The notes beneath the pieces were generated by a model. The model saw nothing but the letters and a program-made list of their open reading frames with translations, did not search any database and was not told the DNA's origin. Below, in pieces: positions 29,100 through 38,549 of a DNA stretch of 64,000 bases. The DNA is from Lysobacterales bacterium (GTDB lineage: Bacteria; Pseudomonadota; Gammaproteobacteria; Nevskiales; Salinisphaeraceae). Location of the stretch: positions 50,519 to 114,518 of the forward strand of contig PBAO01000015.1 of the NCBI GenBank assembly GCA_002715985.1. The letters run 5' to 3'. A program made the position numbers and the translations under genes. How positions within the stretch are numbered: position 1 is the stretch's first letter; every line of letters begins with the position of its first letter.

Positions 29100-32000
29100 G
29101 TGAAGAAGAAGCGTTCCAAGGGGATGCAACCGGAGCCATTGGCGTCCGGTTTCGGGACAGAACTCAGGAGAACGGTCCGCCACGCCGGACTCGCGGCCTG
29201 CCTGGCCGCGACCAGCGGCTTGATGCTCAGTGCCTGCGACGCTGGCTCTGGCGGCGACAACGGCCGTACCCCGGCCGAACAGCAGGCGATCGAAGACGGG
29301 CCGATGGGCCTGGTGTTCAGCTATCCGTACAACGGCCAGCAAAACGTCACGCTGACCAGCCAGATCGCGTTTCGCACCCAGAGCGCTTTCGAAAACGATA
29401 TCGCCGATGCGATCGTCCTGCGCACCGCCTCTGGTGAAATCGCACCGGATCTGTCGATCAACGTGGTTCAGGACGATAATCAGCCCAACGTCTATCGTGT
29501 TCAGACGTCGCGGCCGCTGCGCGGCAACGTCACGTATCGTCTGGTCACCACCCGAGCCCTCCAGTCGGGGGATGTGCGTTATGACGCCGGCCAGACGTTG
29601 TTTCAGTTCACCACAGCTCCGACGCCCGGCGGCCCGTCGGACGGCGAATTCCGTGTGACGGAAGTCGCTCCCGGCGAAACCAATCCGGTCACGGGCCGGA
29701 CCTCGATCTTCGCGCAGTTCAATACCCTGCATATCTCGTTGTCCGAAACGATCGACCCGTCGAGCATAGTCGATGGTGAGACGTTTACCGTCACCGGCCC
29801 CGACGGCGATGATGTCGACGGCGCACTGATCGTATCCGGCCACGAAATCGCTTTCGACCCGGCCGATAACCTGGCGCCTGGCGACTACACGATCTCGTTG
29901 TCCGGCGACGTGCGTTCGGCGTTCGGCAAATCGCTCGAGCCGATGTCGGTCACCCGAACCGTGCTCGATTCCGGTGAAATCGTCCAGCAGAACCTGCTAG
30001 TCGATAACGATCAGGGCTTTGCCGGTGACGCCGACGATAGCCCGCTCGACGGCCTGATGGACAACCTGATCACGATTCGCACCCAATTGATCGGTGTGAA
30101 CCAGCAGCCGGCTCGCAACAAACCGACGCGCGGCGGGGTTCTGACCAACCTCAGCCAGCCCGGCATGCCCGGCTTTGGCGATGTGTTCCCGAACAGCATT
30201 CCGGCCGGCCAGATCATCGAGCTCAAGCCGTTGAGCGTCTCGCTCAACGGCGACGTCCCCACGCCGCTGCAGAGCGGGCCGATCCAGGTGCAGTTCGGTA
30301 CCGATGCGAATGTGTACCTGATGGCCAACGACTATCAGGACATCGCCACACCAACGGCGGTCCGTCTACGCTTCGACCTGAACAACACCACGTTGATTTC
30401 AGCCGCCCCCGGCACCCCGGAATATGTCGTTCAGGCCCTGGCCAATGGCGTGTTCAACCAGTCGGCGCTGAACATCCAGGCTTCGGGGCTGGCCATTCCG
30501 CAAGACAACGGCGACCTGGTGATCTCCACACTCGGCACCTTCCCGCTGACCGTTAACCGCAGCGACGATCTCACGATCGATTTCTCATTGACGCTGCGTC
30601 TGCCGGCCAGCGAGCAGGATCCGGTCCAGGCCGACACGATCGCCCCCTTCATCATCGCCCAGTCGCCAAGCGCCTGTCTGTATACTTTCGGCACGCCGGC
30701 GTATCGCCCGCTTTACGAGCAGCGTGGTTCCGCCCCGACGGTACTCCCGGAACAGGCCTGCGTACAGGTTCTGCAACAGGGCGGCGCTCTCAGCACGCCC
30801 TCGGGCATTAACGACTTCCAGATCGAGGCCAGCCCGGCGCTGACCTTCAGCGAGCCGCTGGACCCGTTGTCGGTGAACCGCCAGAGCATTCAGATCACCG
30901 GACCGGCCGGTAACGTGCCGGTCTCTTTCCAGCTCGACGGCTCCTCGGTGGTTCTGCGTCCGGATGATCTGCTTCAGCCCGACACCCAGTACACGATCAC
31001 TCTGGGCAGCGGGAGCGCGCTGCGCGACCTGGGCGGTAACGCGTTAGTGGCCAATCCGGCCGGCGGCCCCGGCCAGAGCATTCGTTTCACCACCGAACCC
31101 CTGGTCGACAACGATGCCCGTGAGGCTCCGGTGATCCTCGGCGAGCTGACACCCGGCGTGCCCTGTGCACTCGAAGGCGGCAACTTCATGAGTGGCGGCA
31201 ACACAGCCGGACGTTGCGTCGGCAGTGATTCGTCCGACACGACGGCAACGCAAGATGACGACGCCGACAGCATGGACGGCGGCATGGTGACCGCCGATTA
31301 CCCGGTGTTTCAGAATCCGAAGAACGTATCGATCAACCTCTCGTTCTCGAAATTCGTGCAACGCGATACCGTCGTCCTGGCCGATGGCTGCCTGACTCAG
31401 GGCAGCGGCGATGGCAACAGCAATGGTGATGCGACGCTCGCTCTCGAGCGTATCGATGCCAGCGGCCAGTGCATTGGCACCCCCGAGGCCTCGCTGGCGT
31501 TCTTGAACACTAACGACGAAACGACTCGCGGGGTCACGATTCGCCCGGTCGAGGAACTGGAAGAAGGCGCACGTTACTGGATCGTGGTGTGTGGCAACGA
31601 CAGCGACTCGAGCTGCGGTGCCACAGTCCTCGATACCGACGGACTGGCGTTGAACACGGATCCATATACCGGGACCGGAACGACGCCCGCCTCGCCGGAC
31701 GAGCAGGCTGCTGGCGGCCCGGACATCATCATGCCCTTTGATGCGATCGGCTATACCACGGACTTCTACGCCGACCAGTTCACGCTACCCTATACCGACA
31801 CCAACGGAAACGGCCAGTTCGACGATGCCAGCGGCAACGGCGTATACGATGACGGCGACGAGCGGCCACAACCCAGCAACCGTACGCTGGTCGATCTGTC
31901 GCTTGCCGGTAGTCAGATCGCCAACAGCGATGACATCGGCATGGCCAATGGCGGCGCCTTCCCGGCCTATCTGTCTCTGACCCGGCCCGTCGCCATCCGC

Positions 32001-32771
32001 AAGACCGTCGGCAACTGCGGCGCCCGGTTGGACAGCATCGTGAACGATGATGGCGAGAACGCCGTGGGCGATGTCCCGGATGACTGTATCCAGGTGTCGT
32101 TACTGCCGGGTGGCTTCAGTGCGCTGACCGGTATCGGGATTTCCGGGCCGGAAGCCGCTTCGGCAATCACCGGAACGCTCACCGACCTGGTCAACGATGG
32201 CGTTGTTGGTTTGACCACACCGCTTCAACAGATTCCGCTGGTCGGCCCTCTCCTTGACGGCGTCAACGGCACGCTTGGCGATCTGTTGGATGAGACCAGC
32301 GGATTGCTGGACGAGGTACTTGGGGGGCTTGCTGAAGGGTTGATCCCGGTCAACGGCGATCCGATCAATACAGGCCAGCTGCTGCTGCGCTTCCCGAACG
32401 ACACCGACGACGGTGCGGCCATGGACAGTGCCCAGTCCGGCTATATCGTTCCTCGTTGCGAAGGCACTCTGAACGGCCAGGATTACGAGTACGAGCCCTG
32501 CTTCACGGCATCGCTCAACCTCGTGGCCAATGCACCGGACGCACAGGGCTTGACGCTGAGCCAGCAGAGAATCGTGGTCAACGTCGTCGGCCCCGTGGCC
32601 TTCGAGCAGAACGGTCGTCTGGTCATTTCGCTGAACAACGTCAATACGTTCAGCCTGCAGGCCACGGCTCTGGGGCTTCTGCCCGCGAGCGCCGAAATCC
32701 GTCCGGGTCGGCTGAATTTCCAGCTCACCGGCAACGAAATCCACGGTGGCCGTGCCTTCCCGGAGCGCTAA
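29100..32771 (+). CDS. Large lipoprotein with bacterial Ig-like modules, function unknown
   Basis: A 1,223-residue exported protein starting at GTG behind AGGGAGA. A basic N-terminus (KKKRSK) and a late hydrophobic stretch end in lipobox LSAC (Cys46). At least three Big_5-type Ig-like modules are seen, marked by strand pairs such as LSETIDPSSI/LAPGDYTISLSGDVRSAFGK and FSEPLDPLSV/LLQPDTQYTITLGSG-LRDLGGNAL. An acidic DTNGNGQFDD (900-909) begins an EF-hand-like calcium loop. Cysteine pairs in the second half could form disulfides. A repeated Leu/Asp/Gly stretch (about 1040-1080) looks helical. It stands alone between two terminators and is probably a surface or outer-membrane lipoprotein, possibly adhesive or structural. 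I know no named homologue. Confidence 0.8.
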   Translation: MKKKRSKGMQPEPLASGFGTELRRTVRHAGLAACLAATSGLMLSACDAGSGGDNGRTPAEQQAIEDGPMGLVFSYPYNGQQNVTLTSQIAFRTQSAFENDIADAIVLRTASGEIAPDLSINVVQDDNQPNVYRVQTSRPLRGNVTYRLVTTRALQSGDVRYDAGQTLFQFTTAPTPGGPSDGEFRVTEVAPGETNPVTGRTSIFAQFNTLHISLSETIDPSSIVDGETFTVTGPDGDDVDGALIVSGHEIAFDPADNLAPGDYTISLSGDVRSAFGKSLEPMSVTRTVLDSGEIVQQNLLVDNDQGFAGDADDSPLDGLMDNLITIRTQLIGVNQQPARNKPTRGGVLTNLSQPGMPGFGDVFPNSIPAGQIIELKPLSVSLNGDVPTPLQSGPIQVQFGTDANVYLMANDYQDIATPTAVRLRFDLNNTTLISAAPGTPEYVVQALANGVFNQSALNIQASGLAIPQDNGDLVISTLGTFPLTVNRSDDLTIDFSLTLRLPASEQDPVQADTIAPFIIAQSPSACLYTFGTPAYRPLYEQRGSAPTVLPEQACVQVLQQGGALSTPSGINDFQIEASPALTFSEPLDPLSVNRQSIQITGPAGNVPVSFQLDGSSVVLRPDDLLQPDTQYTITLGSGSALRDLGGNALVANPAGGPGQSIRFTTEPLVDNDAREAPVILGELTPGVPCALEGGNFMSGGNTAGRCVGSDSSDTTATQDDDADSMDGGMVTADYPVFQNPKNVSINLSFSKFVQRDTVVLADGCLTQGSGDGNSNGDATLALERIDASGQCIGTPEASLAFLNTNDETTRGVTIRPVEELEEGARYWIVVCGNDSDSSCGATVLDTDGLALNTDPYTGTGTTPASPDEQAAGGPDIIMPFDAIGYTTDFYADQFTLPYTDTNGNGQFDDASGNGVYDDGDERPQPSNRTLVDLSLAGSQIANSDDIGMANGGAFPAYLSLTRPVAIRKTVGNCGARLDSIVNDDGENAVGDVPDDCIQVSLLPGGFSALTGIGISGPEAASAITGTLTDLVNDGVVGLTTPLQQIPLVGPLLDGVNGTLGDLLDETSGLLDEVLGGLAEGLIPVNGDPINTGQLLLRFPNDTDDGAAMDSAQSGYIVPRCEGTLNGQDYEYEPCFTASLNLVANAPDAQGLTLSQQRIVVNVVGPVAFEQNGRLVISLNNVNTFSLQATALGLLPASAEIRPGRLNFQLTGNEIHGGRAFPER

Positions 32772-32807
32772 ACCGTGACGACATGATTCATCGGCAACGG
32801 TGAGTCG

Positions 32808-32841
32808 GCCCCGGTCATCCGTTCGATGATCGGGGCTTTTT
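32808..32841 (+). terminator. Intrinsic terminator of the large lipoprotein gene
   Basis: A 12-bp stem with one G-U pair (32808-32819 with 32825-32836, core GCCCCG / CGGGGC), a five-base loop and TTTTT. It starts 37 bp after the stop codon. Confidence 0.93.
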
Positions 32842-33256
32842 ATTGGGCGCAGGCCGGCCCGCCGAGCCAGGCCCCGATCGAACAGCACCAATCAATCAGC
32901 CGGCCCCGGGCGCAGGGGCGGTTTCGAGGATCTCGACCGACTCGCGTACTTGTATGACAGCACGGTGTCGAGCCCGGCGTCGCCGAGCAGCTACCCTGGC
33001 GTCTTCACGAGGCGGGTAATGGGGGTGGCCCGACGAGACGTATCACGCCTCACACGGCAAGAACGAGTCAGAACGCAGGCCAGGCGCCATGATGGACACC
33101 GTGTCGCGGCCGCTTGGCTGGTGCCCCCGCGCTTGCCTGCCAGGCGACCCGACCCCGTTCGGGATGGAGGCGTCACATCGATCGTAGCCGCACCGCCCGG
33201 GGCCACGCCCCCGGCGGCCATACATCATCGCCGGCGCCTCGCAATGACGATAGACG
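32842..33256. other. Noncoding gap, nothing recognised
   Basis: About 415 bp between a rightward terminator and the stop codon of the leftward lipoprotein gene. Open frames here are low-complexity Arg/Ala/Pro-rich translations without ribosome sites, so I call no gene. Since both neighbours end here, no promoter is required. Confidence 0.45.
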
Positions 33257-33811
33257 CTAGCCGGTCTGGGCCAGAATCTGCATGGCCAGCTCGCGCACCG
33301 CGTTCGACATGGCGCGGCCGATGACCTCGGCGTTATCGCTCGACCCCGCCGGCAACGATTCTCTGATCAGAGCCGTATCACGCGCCACGGTGGTATCGGC
33401 ACTGTCGGTGACCCGCCACTGTGCCGCCAGCACCAAGGTGCCGCCCGGTTGCGGCTCAAACGTTGAGACATCGACATGGACGTCGTAGGGCTTGTTGCGC
33501 CCTTGCACGAGTTTCTCGTCGATGGTCTCTTGCAGAAGACGCGTCATGGCCACGGGCAAGCGGATCGCCCATTTGGCATTGGGCAATTCCGACAGGACAT
33601 GGGCATCGCTTCGGATCTGGAGATGATAGTTGTCCAGATATTCGGGCACCTGGACCCGCATGACATGCCAGTCGCTGGGCCGGGCCGGCAGGCGCTCGGT
33701 CTGCGGCGGCGACAGCGTTATACGCTTGAGCGGCGCCACGCCGCCGCAGCCGGCCAGCAGACCGCCGGAGACCAGGATCATGCCGGCCCATTGTAGCGTT
33801 GCGTGTTTCAT
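33257..33811 (-). CDS. ABC-type transport auxiliary lipoprotein (PqiC-like)
   Basis: A 184-residue outer-membrane lipoprotein with lipobox LAGC (Cys22), of the family that accompanies MCE transporters (PqiC/YmbA type). It probably forms the outer-membrane end of the lipid path. The alternating strand pattern and the motif RLPVAMTRLLQETIDEKL match this family. Its ATG overlaps the stop of the MCE gene by one base, so translation is coupled. Last gene of the four-gene operon. Confidence 0.82.
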   Translation of the reverse strand: MKHATLQWAGMILVSGGLLAGCGGVAPLKRITLSPPQTERLPARPSDWHVMRVQVPEYLDNYHLQIRSDAHVLSELPNAKWAIRLPVAMTRLLQETIDEKLVQGRNKPYDVHVDVSTFEPQPGGTLVLAAQWRVTDSADTTVARDTALIRESLPAGSSDNAEVIGRAMSNAVRELAMQILAQTG

Positions 33812-34794
33812 CAGCGGCCATCGCCTCCGTAGAGCAGCGCATGCGGATTGCGCTCGAGTGTTTCAGCGAAACGACGAATCGATGACGCCGCCGCCGCCAG
33901 ATCACGCAGGGTGCTCTCGACATCCTGACGGGTGCCGGAATCGGGATCGGTGACCTGCTGAATCTGTCTGGATAGTTCCGCCAGGCTATCGCTGGTCGCC
34001 TGCACGTTGTTGAGCACCTGAGTGATCTGTTCGTCGCGTGAATCGATCTGCTTGGTCGCCGTTTCGCTGAGCCGCTCGACGCTGGCCAGCGTCTGCTGCA
34101 GCTGTTCGTTGTTCTGATTCACCGCTTTTGTCACCGCACTCAGCGTATCGTCGGTGTTTTCGGTGGTCTGCTTGATCGCGGGCGTGAGCGTGGTGACAGC
34201 GCTGTCAACGTCTTCGGCCAGCGTCACCATGGTCTTCAAGGCATGGTCGATACGGTCGAGGGTCTGTTTCCAGGGCAGCTGCGCCACCGTGTCCTTGAGC
34301 TGATCGAGCTGAGACGGTACGGCGGGAATTTCCGGCACATCCAGCTTCGAGGGATCGACCACGAAGTTGGCGGGCTCATCGGGCTGGAAATCCAGATTCA
34401 CTGCGAGCTGTGAAGTGACATAGCTGTATATGACCAACTGAGCGCGCAGACCGCGATCGACCATCGATTCGATCGACATGTCGCTGTCGGCGCGCTCACC
34501 GTCGAGCATGGTCATATTGTCGCCGCTCATGTCCACGGTGACCGCGATGCGCGCGCCCTCCCCCTGGCCGGCCAAACGCAGCTGGACTTTCTTGACCGTG
34601 CCGACCTGCACACCGCGGAACAACACACGCGAGCCGTTGGTCAGCCCGAGCACGGACTGATCGAAAAAGATGATCGCCTGACGATCCTGGCGCAGCAGCC
34701 CGGTATTGCCGAACGCGAGAATCCCGACCGCGATGAGTGCCAACGCGCCCAGAAGAAACGCGCCGATGATCGTATAGTTGCGATTACTCGCCAT
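33811..34794 (-). CDS. MCE-domain (MlaD-family) substrate-binding protein
   Basis: Periplasmic lipid-binding subunit of an Mla-type transporter. The 327-residue protein has one N-terminal membrane helix (about 8-28), an MCE domain (about 38-120, with LTNGSRVLFRGVQVGTVKKV) and a long C-terminal coiled-coil region (about 170-315) that is longer than in E. coli MlaD and could extend toward the outer membrane, as in PqiB/YebT-like tunnels. Fifteen bases after the ATPase gene. Confidence 0.93.
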   Translation of the reverse strand: MASNRNYTIIGAFLLGALALIAVGILAFGNTGLLRQDRQAIIFFDQSVLGLTNGSRVLFRGVQVGTVKKVQLRLAGQGEGARIAVTVDMSGDNMTMLDGERADSDMSIESMVDRGLRAQLVIYSYVTSQLAVNLDFQPDEPANFVVDPSKLDVPEIPAVPSQLDQLKDTVAQLPWKQTLDRIDHALKTMVTLAEDVDSAVTTLTPAIKQTTENTDDTLSAVTKAVNQNNEQLQQTLASVERLSETATKQIDSRDEQITQVLNNVQATSDSLAELSRQIQQVTDPDSGTRQDVESTLRDLAAAASSIRRFAETLERNPHALLYGGDGR

Positions 34795-34809
34795 GCGTCA
34801 CACGCTGCG

Positions 34810-35604
34810 TCATATCGATTCTGTCTCCTCGGCCTCGATGGGTTCGCGTTTTAGAAAAGCTCGTACCCGGTCCGGGCCCTGCTCGACGAGCCGGTGCGGG
34901 TCGCCGTGGGCGATCGCTGTCTTCGAATGGTTGTCGAGATAGATACTATCGTCGGCGATGGTGAAAATACTCGGCAACTCGTGCGTGACCGCGATGACCG
35001 ATAGTTTGAGCGCATCCCGCAGCCGCATGATCAATGCATCCAGGCGCTGTGAGGTGATCGGGTCGAGCCCCGCACTGGGCTCGTCCAGAAACAGATAATC
35101 GGGATCCAGCGCGATCGCCCGGGCCAGCCCGGCCCGCTTCTGCATGCCGCCCGACAGTTCGCTGGGCATGCGTGACTGCTGTCCGGCAAGCCCTACGAGC
35201 GCCAGCTTGAAGGCCACCTGATCGGCGATTTCACCGGCGCCCATCTTGGTGTGCAGCTGCATCGGCAGTGCGACGTTCTCGCCCACCGTCATCGACGACC
35301 AGAGTGCTGTGGATTGGAACAACACCCCGATGCGTCGCTGCAGCGCGGCCCGTTCGAGGCGATCGTCGGTCACCAGCCGCATGCCGTCGAACACGATATC
35401 GCCCTGATCGGCCCGTGCCAGATCGATCATGTGTCGAAGCAGCGTGCTTTTGCCACAGCCCGACACGCCCATGATCACGAAGATCGAGGCCGGGTGAATC
35501 GCGAACGATAGCGCCTCTTGCACCAGTGTATCGCCAAAAGCCAGACGCAGATCGCGCACGACGATACCGCGCTCGAGGTTCTGATTATCGGAGAGCTCGG
35601 CCAT
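34810..35604 (-). CDS. Mla-type ABC transporter ATP-binding protein
   Basis: The cytoplasmic ATPase, 264 residues. Walker A GVSGCGKST (46-54), the signature LSGGMQKRAGLARAIA and Walker B YLFLDEPSAGLDP are all intact. The LSGGMQKR form is typical of MlaF. It powers lipid movement between inner and outer membranes with the permease encoded just upstream (11-bp gap). Confidence 0.95.
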   Translation of the reverse strand: MAELSDNQNLERGIVVRDLRLAFGDTLVQEALSFAIHPASIFVIMGVSGCGKSTLLRHMIDLARADQGDIVFDGMRLVTDDRLERAALQRRIGVLFQSTALWSSMTVGENVALPMQLHTKMGAGEIADQVAFKLALVGLAGQQSRMPSELSGGMQKRAGLARAIALDPDYLFLDEPSAGLDPITSQRLDALIMRLRDALKLSVIAVTHELPSIFTIADDSIYLDNHSKTAIAHGDPHRLVEQGPDRVRAFLKREPIEAEETESI

Positions 35605-35615
35605 AACGGAGCGGC

Positions 35616-36764
35616 TTAAATGCCCAGCGCGTTCGTACAGAGCGCGGCCACGGCATCGATGGAGATGATCCCGATGATACAGACAACCACCGTTCGTGTT
35701 GCCGCGCGCCCGACTTCGGCCGCGTTGCGTCCGGCGTTCAGCCCGATATAACAGCTGCTCAGGGCGATGAGCACGCCGAATGCAATGGATTTGACGAAGC
35801 CGATCACGAATTCGGACACGCTCATCGCATCCTGCAAGCGCTCGACGAAGGCCATCGGCGGCGTGCCGAGCACGATATGGGCCACGATCATGCCGCCAAC
35901 GATAGCCAACGTGGCCCCGTAGAGAAACAGCAGCGGCATCATCAGCGAAAGTGCCGCCAAACGCGGCAAGGCCAGAAACTCGAACGGCGAGACGCCGATC
36001 ATGCGCAGAGCATCGATCTCTTCGTTGGATTCCATGGTCGCCAGATGCGCGGCGAACGTGGCCCCGATACGCCCGGCCATGATGAATGCCGTCATGATCG
36101 CCGCCATTTCTCGTGCCGAGGCAATCCCCACGAGATCGGCCAGATACATGCCGGCGCCGAATGTCTGAAGCTGAACAGCGCCGATGAAACCGAGTACGGC
36201 CCCGATCAGAATATTGACCACCGTGACCACCGGCAGCGACGCGGCCCCGGTCTCGCGAACCAGCTCCACGAAATCCCGCCAGCGCGTCTGTGCCCGGCCG
36301 GATATCAGCGCTGGCGTGAGCGCCAGGGCATGACCCACGAGATTCGCGGTGTTGCGCGCGGTGTTGGCCTGCCCTCCCGCGCGGCGGCCCACCCGGGCCA
36401 GCAGCCCCGGCCGCCGAGGCTGTTCGGTGGCTGTCGGCGTCGGGCTTGCCAGCGCGATGAGTGCCGAGACATCACTCGGCAGATCGCGTGTTTCCAGCGA
36501 TACATCGACCTCGCCGAGCGCCTGACTCAACGCATGAACAAAAGCCGCGACGCGCGGGTGCGCATTATCAAGCGCCGCACCATCGACCACCACACGCGAC
36601 TGGTCACCCGTATCGAGCGTATCGGCCACGTGCGCGGCCGATGGCGGACGCACGGCACGGCCCCAGTCGCCCGACAGATGAACCACCGGCGTACCCGACT
36701 CGGTCTCGACGGCAATCAGCCTGGACGTCGTTTCCCGCACGCTCACGATAAACGCCGCCGGCAC
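35616..36764 (-). CDS. Mla-type permease with an N-terminal STAS domain
   Basis: First gene of the operon, 382 residues, starting at GTG. The C-terminal 250 residues are an MlaE permease (GAVLGFIGAVQLQTFGAG, REMAAIMTAFIMAGRIGATFAAHLATM and the EIDALRMIGVSP coupling segment). The first 110 residues form a STAS-like domain, equivalent to a fused MlaB, which explains why no separate mlaB is present. No mlaC-like gene is in the window, so lipid hand-over may depend on the long MCE subunit and the lipoprotein. Confidence 0.92.
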   Translation of the reverse strand: MPAAFIVSVRETTSRLIAVETESGTPVVHLSGDWGRAVRPPSAAHVADTLDTGDQSRVVVDGAALDNAHPRVAAFVHALSQALGEVDVSLETRDLPSDVSALIALASPTPTATEQPRRPGLLARVGRRAGGQANTARNTANLVGHALALTPALISGRAQTRWRDFVELVRETGAASLPVVTVVNILIGAVLGFIGAVQLQTFGAGMYLADLVGIASAREMAAIMTAFIMAGRIGATFAAHLATMESNEEIDALRMIGVSPFEFLALPRLAALSLMMPLLFLYGATLAIVGGMIVAHIVLGTPPMAFVERLQDAMSVSEFVIGFVKSIAFGVLIALSSCYIGLNAGRNAAEVGRAATRTVVVCIIGIISIDAVAALCTNALGI

Positions 36765-36926
36765 CGATCACCGATATGGCCAGGCATCACGGGCGAACCG
36801 GTCCGGACGTGGGCAGGACTGAATCTCACGCAAAACGAGCGATTGCCGATCATGCCGCGCAGCTTAACCCAGCCGGCCCGGACGTGCCCGGCCGGGCCAG
36901 ACAACGAGCAAGAAGGCCCAGCCCGA

Positions 36927-38549
36927 TTACGGATCGTTGCCCGGAATCGGCGCGTTGGCGGTGGCCGCACCGGCGCCGTCTTTCTCGCCGGGCACCGGCT
37001 CGTAGTCGTTGGCCACTTCCTGTAGCGCCGGATCCAGCGAATCGGACTGCTGTGTCCAGCCGCCTCCCAGCGCCTTGTACAGATCGGCCGTGGCTGTAAA
37101 GCGCGAGGCGATCGCATCGGCCAGCTCCAGCTGGCTGGAGAACAGGTTGCGCTGTGCATCGAGCACGTCGAAGAAATCGGTACGACCGACCTGATAACGC
37201 AGCCGGGCCAGACGCAGCGTCTCGCGATAGCTTTCGACCTGATCCTGAATGGCCAGATAGCGCTGGCGGCTGTACTTGACCGCCTGAAGGGCATTCTCGA
37301 CTTCCTGGAAGGCTTGCCGCACGGCCTGGCGATACTGAATCTCGGCCTGTGCCTTCTGTGCCTTGGAGCTTCGATACTGGGCGTTGATTCGGCCGAAATC
37401 CAGAATCGGCGCGGTGATCGAGCCGCTGATGCGTTGCAGCTCCGAGTAAGGCTCGAACAGATCCGAAACATCCAGAGCCTGGGTCCCCAGACCTGCGCTC
37501 AGGTTGAGCGTCGGGAAGAAACGGGCCTTGGCGACGCCGACATTGGCATTGGCCGCGATAAGCGAGGCTTCCGCGGCACGAATGTCCGGGCGACGCTCGA
37601 TCAGCGACGACGGCAGCACGACCGGCAGATCGGTCGGCAATGTCAGATCCTCGAAATCGCCGTCGGGCACCGTCGTGGTGTTCATGATCTGGCGCGGCGT
37701 CTTGCCGGTCAGGATCGCCAGCGAGGTCTGGAGCCGGTCAGCCTGTTGCTCCAGCGGCGGCAACTGGGCCCGTGCCGATTGCAACAGTGACTTCGTCTGC
37801 AGCAGGACCAGCTTGTTGATCGCGCCGAATTCATAGCGCTTCTTGTCCAGCCGGTAGCCCTGGAGTCGTGTCTTGATCGTCTCCTTGGTCACCGCGATCT
37901 GTCGCTGGAAGGAGCGCAACGACATATAGTTGGTCACCACATCCGAGACCACCATCAGACGCAGGGAATCCTGGGTGTAGGCCGAGCTCAACAGCTGAGC
38001 GCGCGCCTGCTCTGCCGAGCGACGCAGCGCGCCCCAGAGATCGAACTCGTAGTTCAGCGTCCCGGTGACGGAAAAGAAATTGAAGCGCTGAACCTGGTTG
38101 CCGCCGCCACCGCCGGCGCCACCGCCGACGTTGTTACTGCTATTACCGCCGGCAGAACCGCCGCTCGTGCCGGCGCCCCCCAAGCCACTAGCGCCGCCGC
38201 CGCTGGCAAAGCCACCCACGCCCGTGCGCTGTCGCTGTGCCTGGGCCTGACCCTCGACCGACGGATACAGCTGGGCGTTCTGAAAACCCAGCTCGGCCCG
38301 GGCCTGGCGGATACGCTGGAACTGCAGCGCAATCTGCAGGTTCGAATCCAGAGCCTGGTCGATCAGCTTGTTGAGCGTGGGGTCATGATAGCGCGTCCAC
38401 CAGTAAGCCAGCTCTTGTTGCTGCTGTTGTGAAAGCAGCGTCGAGTCGAACCGGGATTCCGGCAGGTCGAGATCCGGACGTTCATAGTCCGGCCCGACTG
38501 CACAACCGGCCAGCAGGACGACAGCACCGAGGATCAGCGCACTACGCAT
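36927..38549 (-). CDS. RND efflux outer-membrane factor lipoprotein (OprM/NodT family)
   Basis: Outer-membrane channel of the tripartite pump. From ATG 38549, which overlaps the pump gene by eight bases, it has 540 residues with lipobox LAGC (Cys16). Two TolC-like repeats are visible (LIDQALDSNLQIALQFQRIRQARAELG and its second copy). Residues 110-151 are an unusual Gly/Ser/Asn-rich insert exactly where the first extracellular beta-barrel loop lies in OprM. The open frame begins at 38651, but that extension lies inside the pump gene and lacks a signal peptide. Confidence 0.93.
   Translation of the reverse strand: MRSALILGAVVLLAGCAVGPDYERPDLDLPESRFDSTLLSQQQQQELAYWWTRYHDPTLNKLIDQALDSNLQIALQFQRIRQARAELGFQNAQLYPSVEGQAQAQRQRTGVGGFASGGGASGLGGAGTSGGSAGGNSSNNVGGGAGGGGGNQVQRFNFFSVTGTLNYEFDLWGALRRSAEQARAQLLSSAYTQDSLRLMVVSDVVTNYMSLRSFQRQIAVTKETIKTRLQGYRLDKKRYEFGAINKLVLLQTKSLLQSARAQLPPLEQQADRLQTSLAILTGKTPRQIMNTTTVPDGDFEDLTLPTDLPVVLPSSLIERRPDIRAAEASLIAANANVGVAKARFFPTLNLSAGLGTQALDVSDLFEPYSELQRISGSITAPILDFGRINAQYRSSKAQKAQAEIQYRQAVRQAFQEVENALQAVKYSRQRYLAIQDQVESYRETLRLARLRYQVGRTDFFDVLDAQRNLFSSQLELADAIASRFTATADLYKALGGGWTQQSDSLDPALQEVANDYEPVPGEKDGAGAATANAPIPGNDP

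Noticed and set aside
32950-33324. 124-codon frame in the gap before the PqiC-like lipoprotein gene
   Set aside because: Arg/Pro/Ala-rich, no ribosome site, and overlaps the antisense end of the lipoprotein gene.
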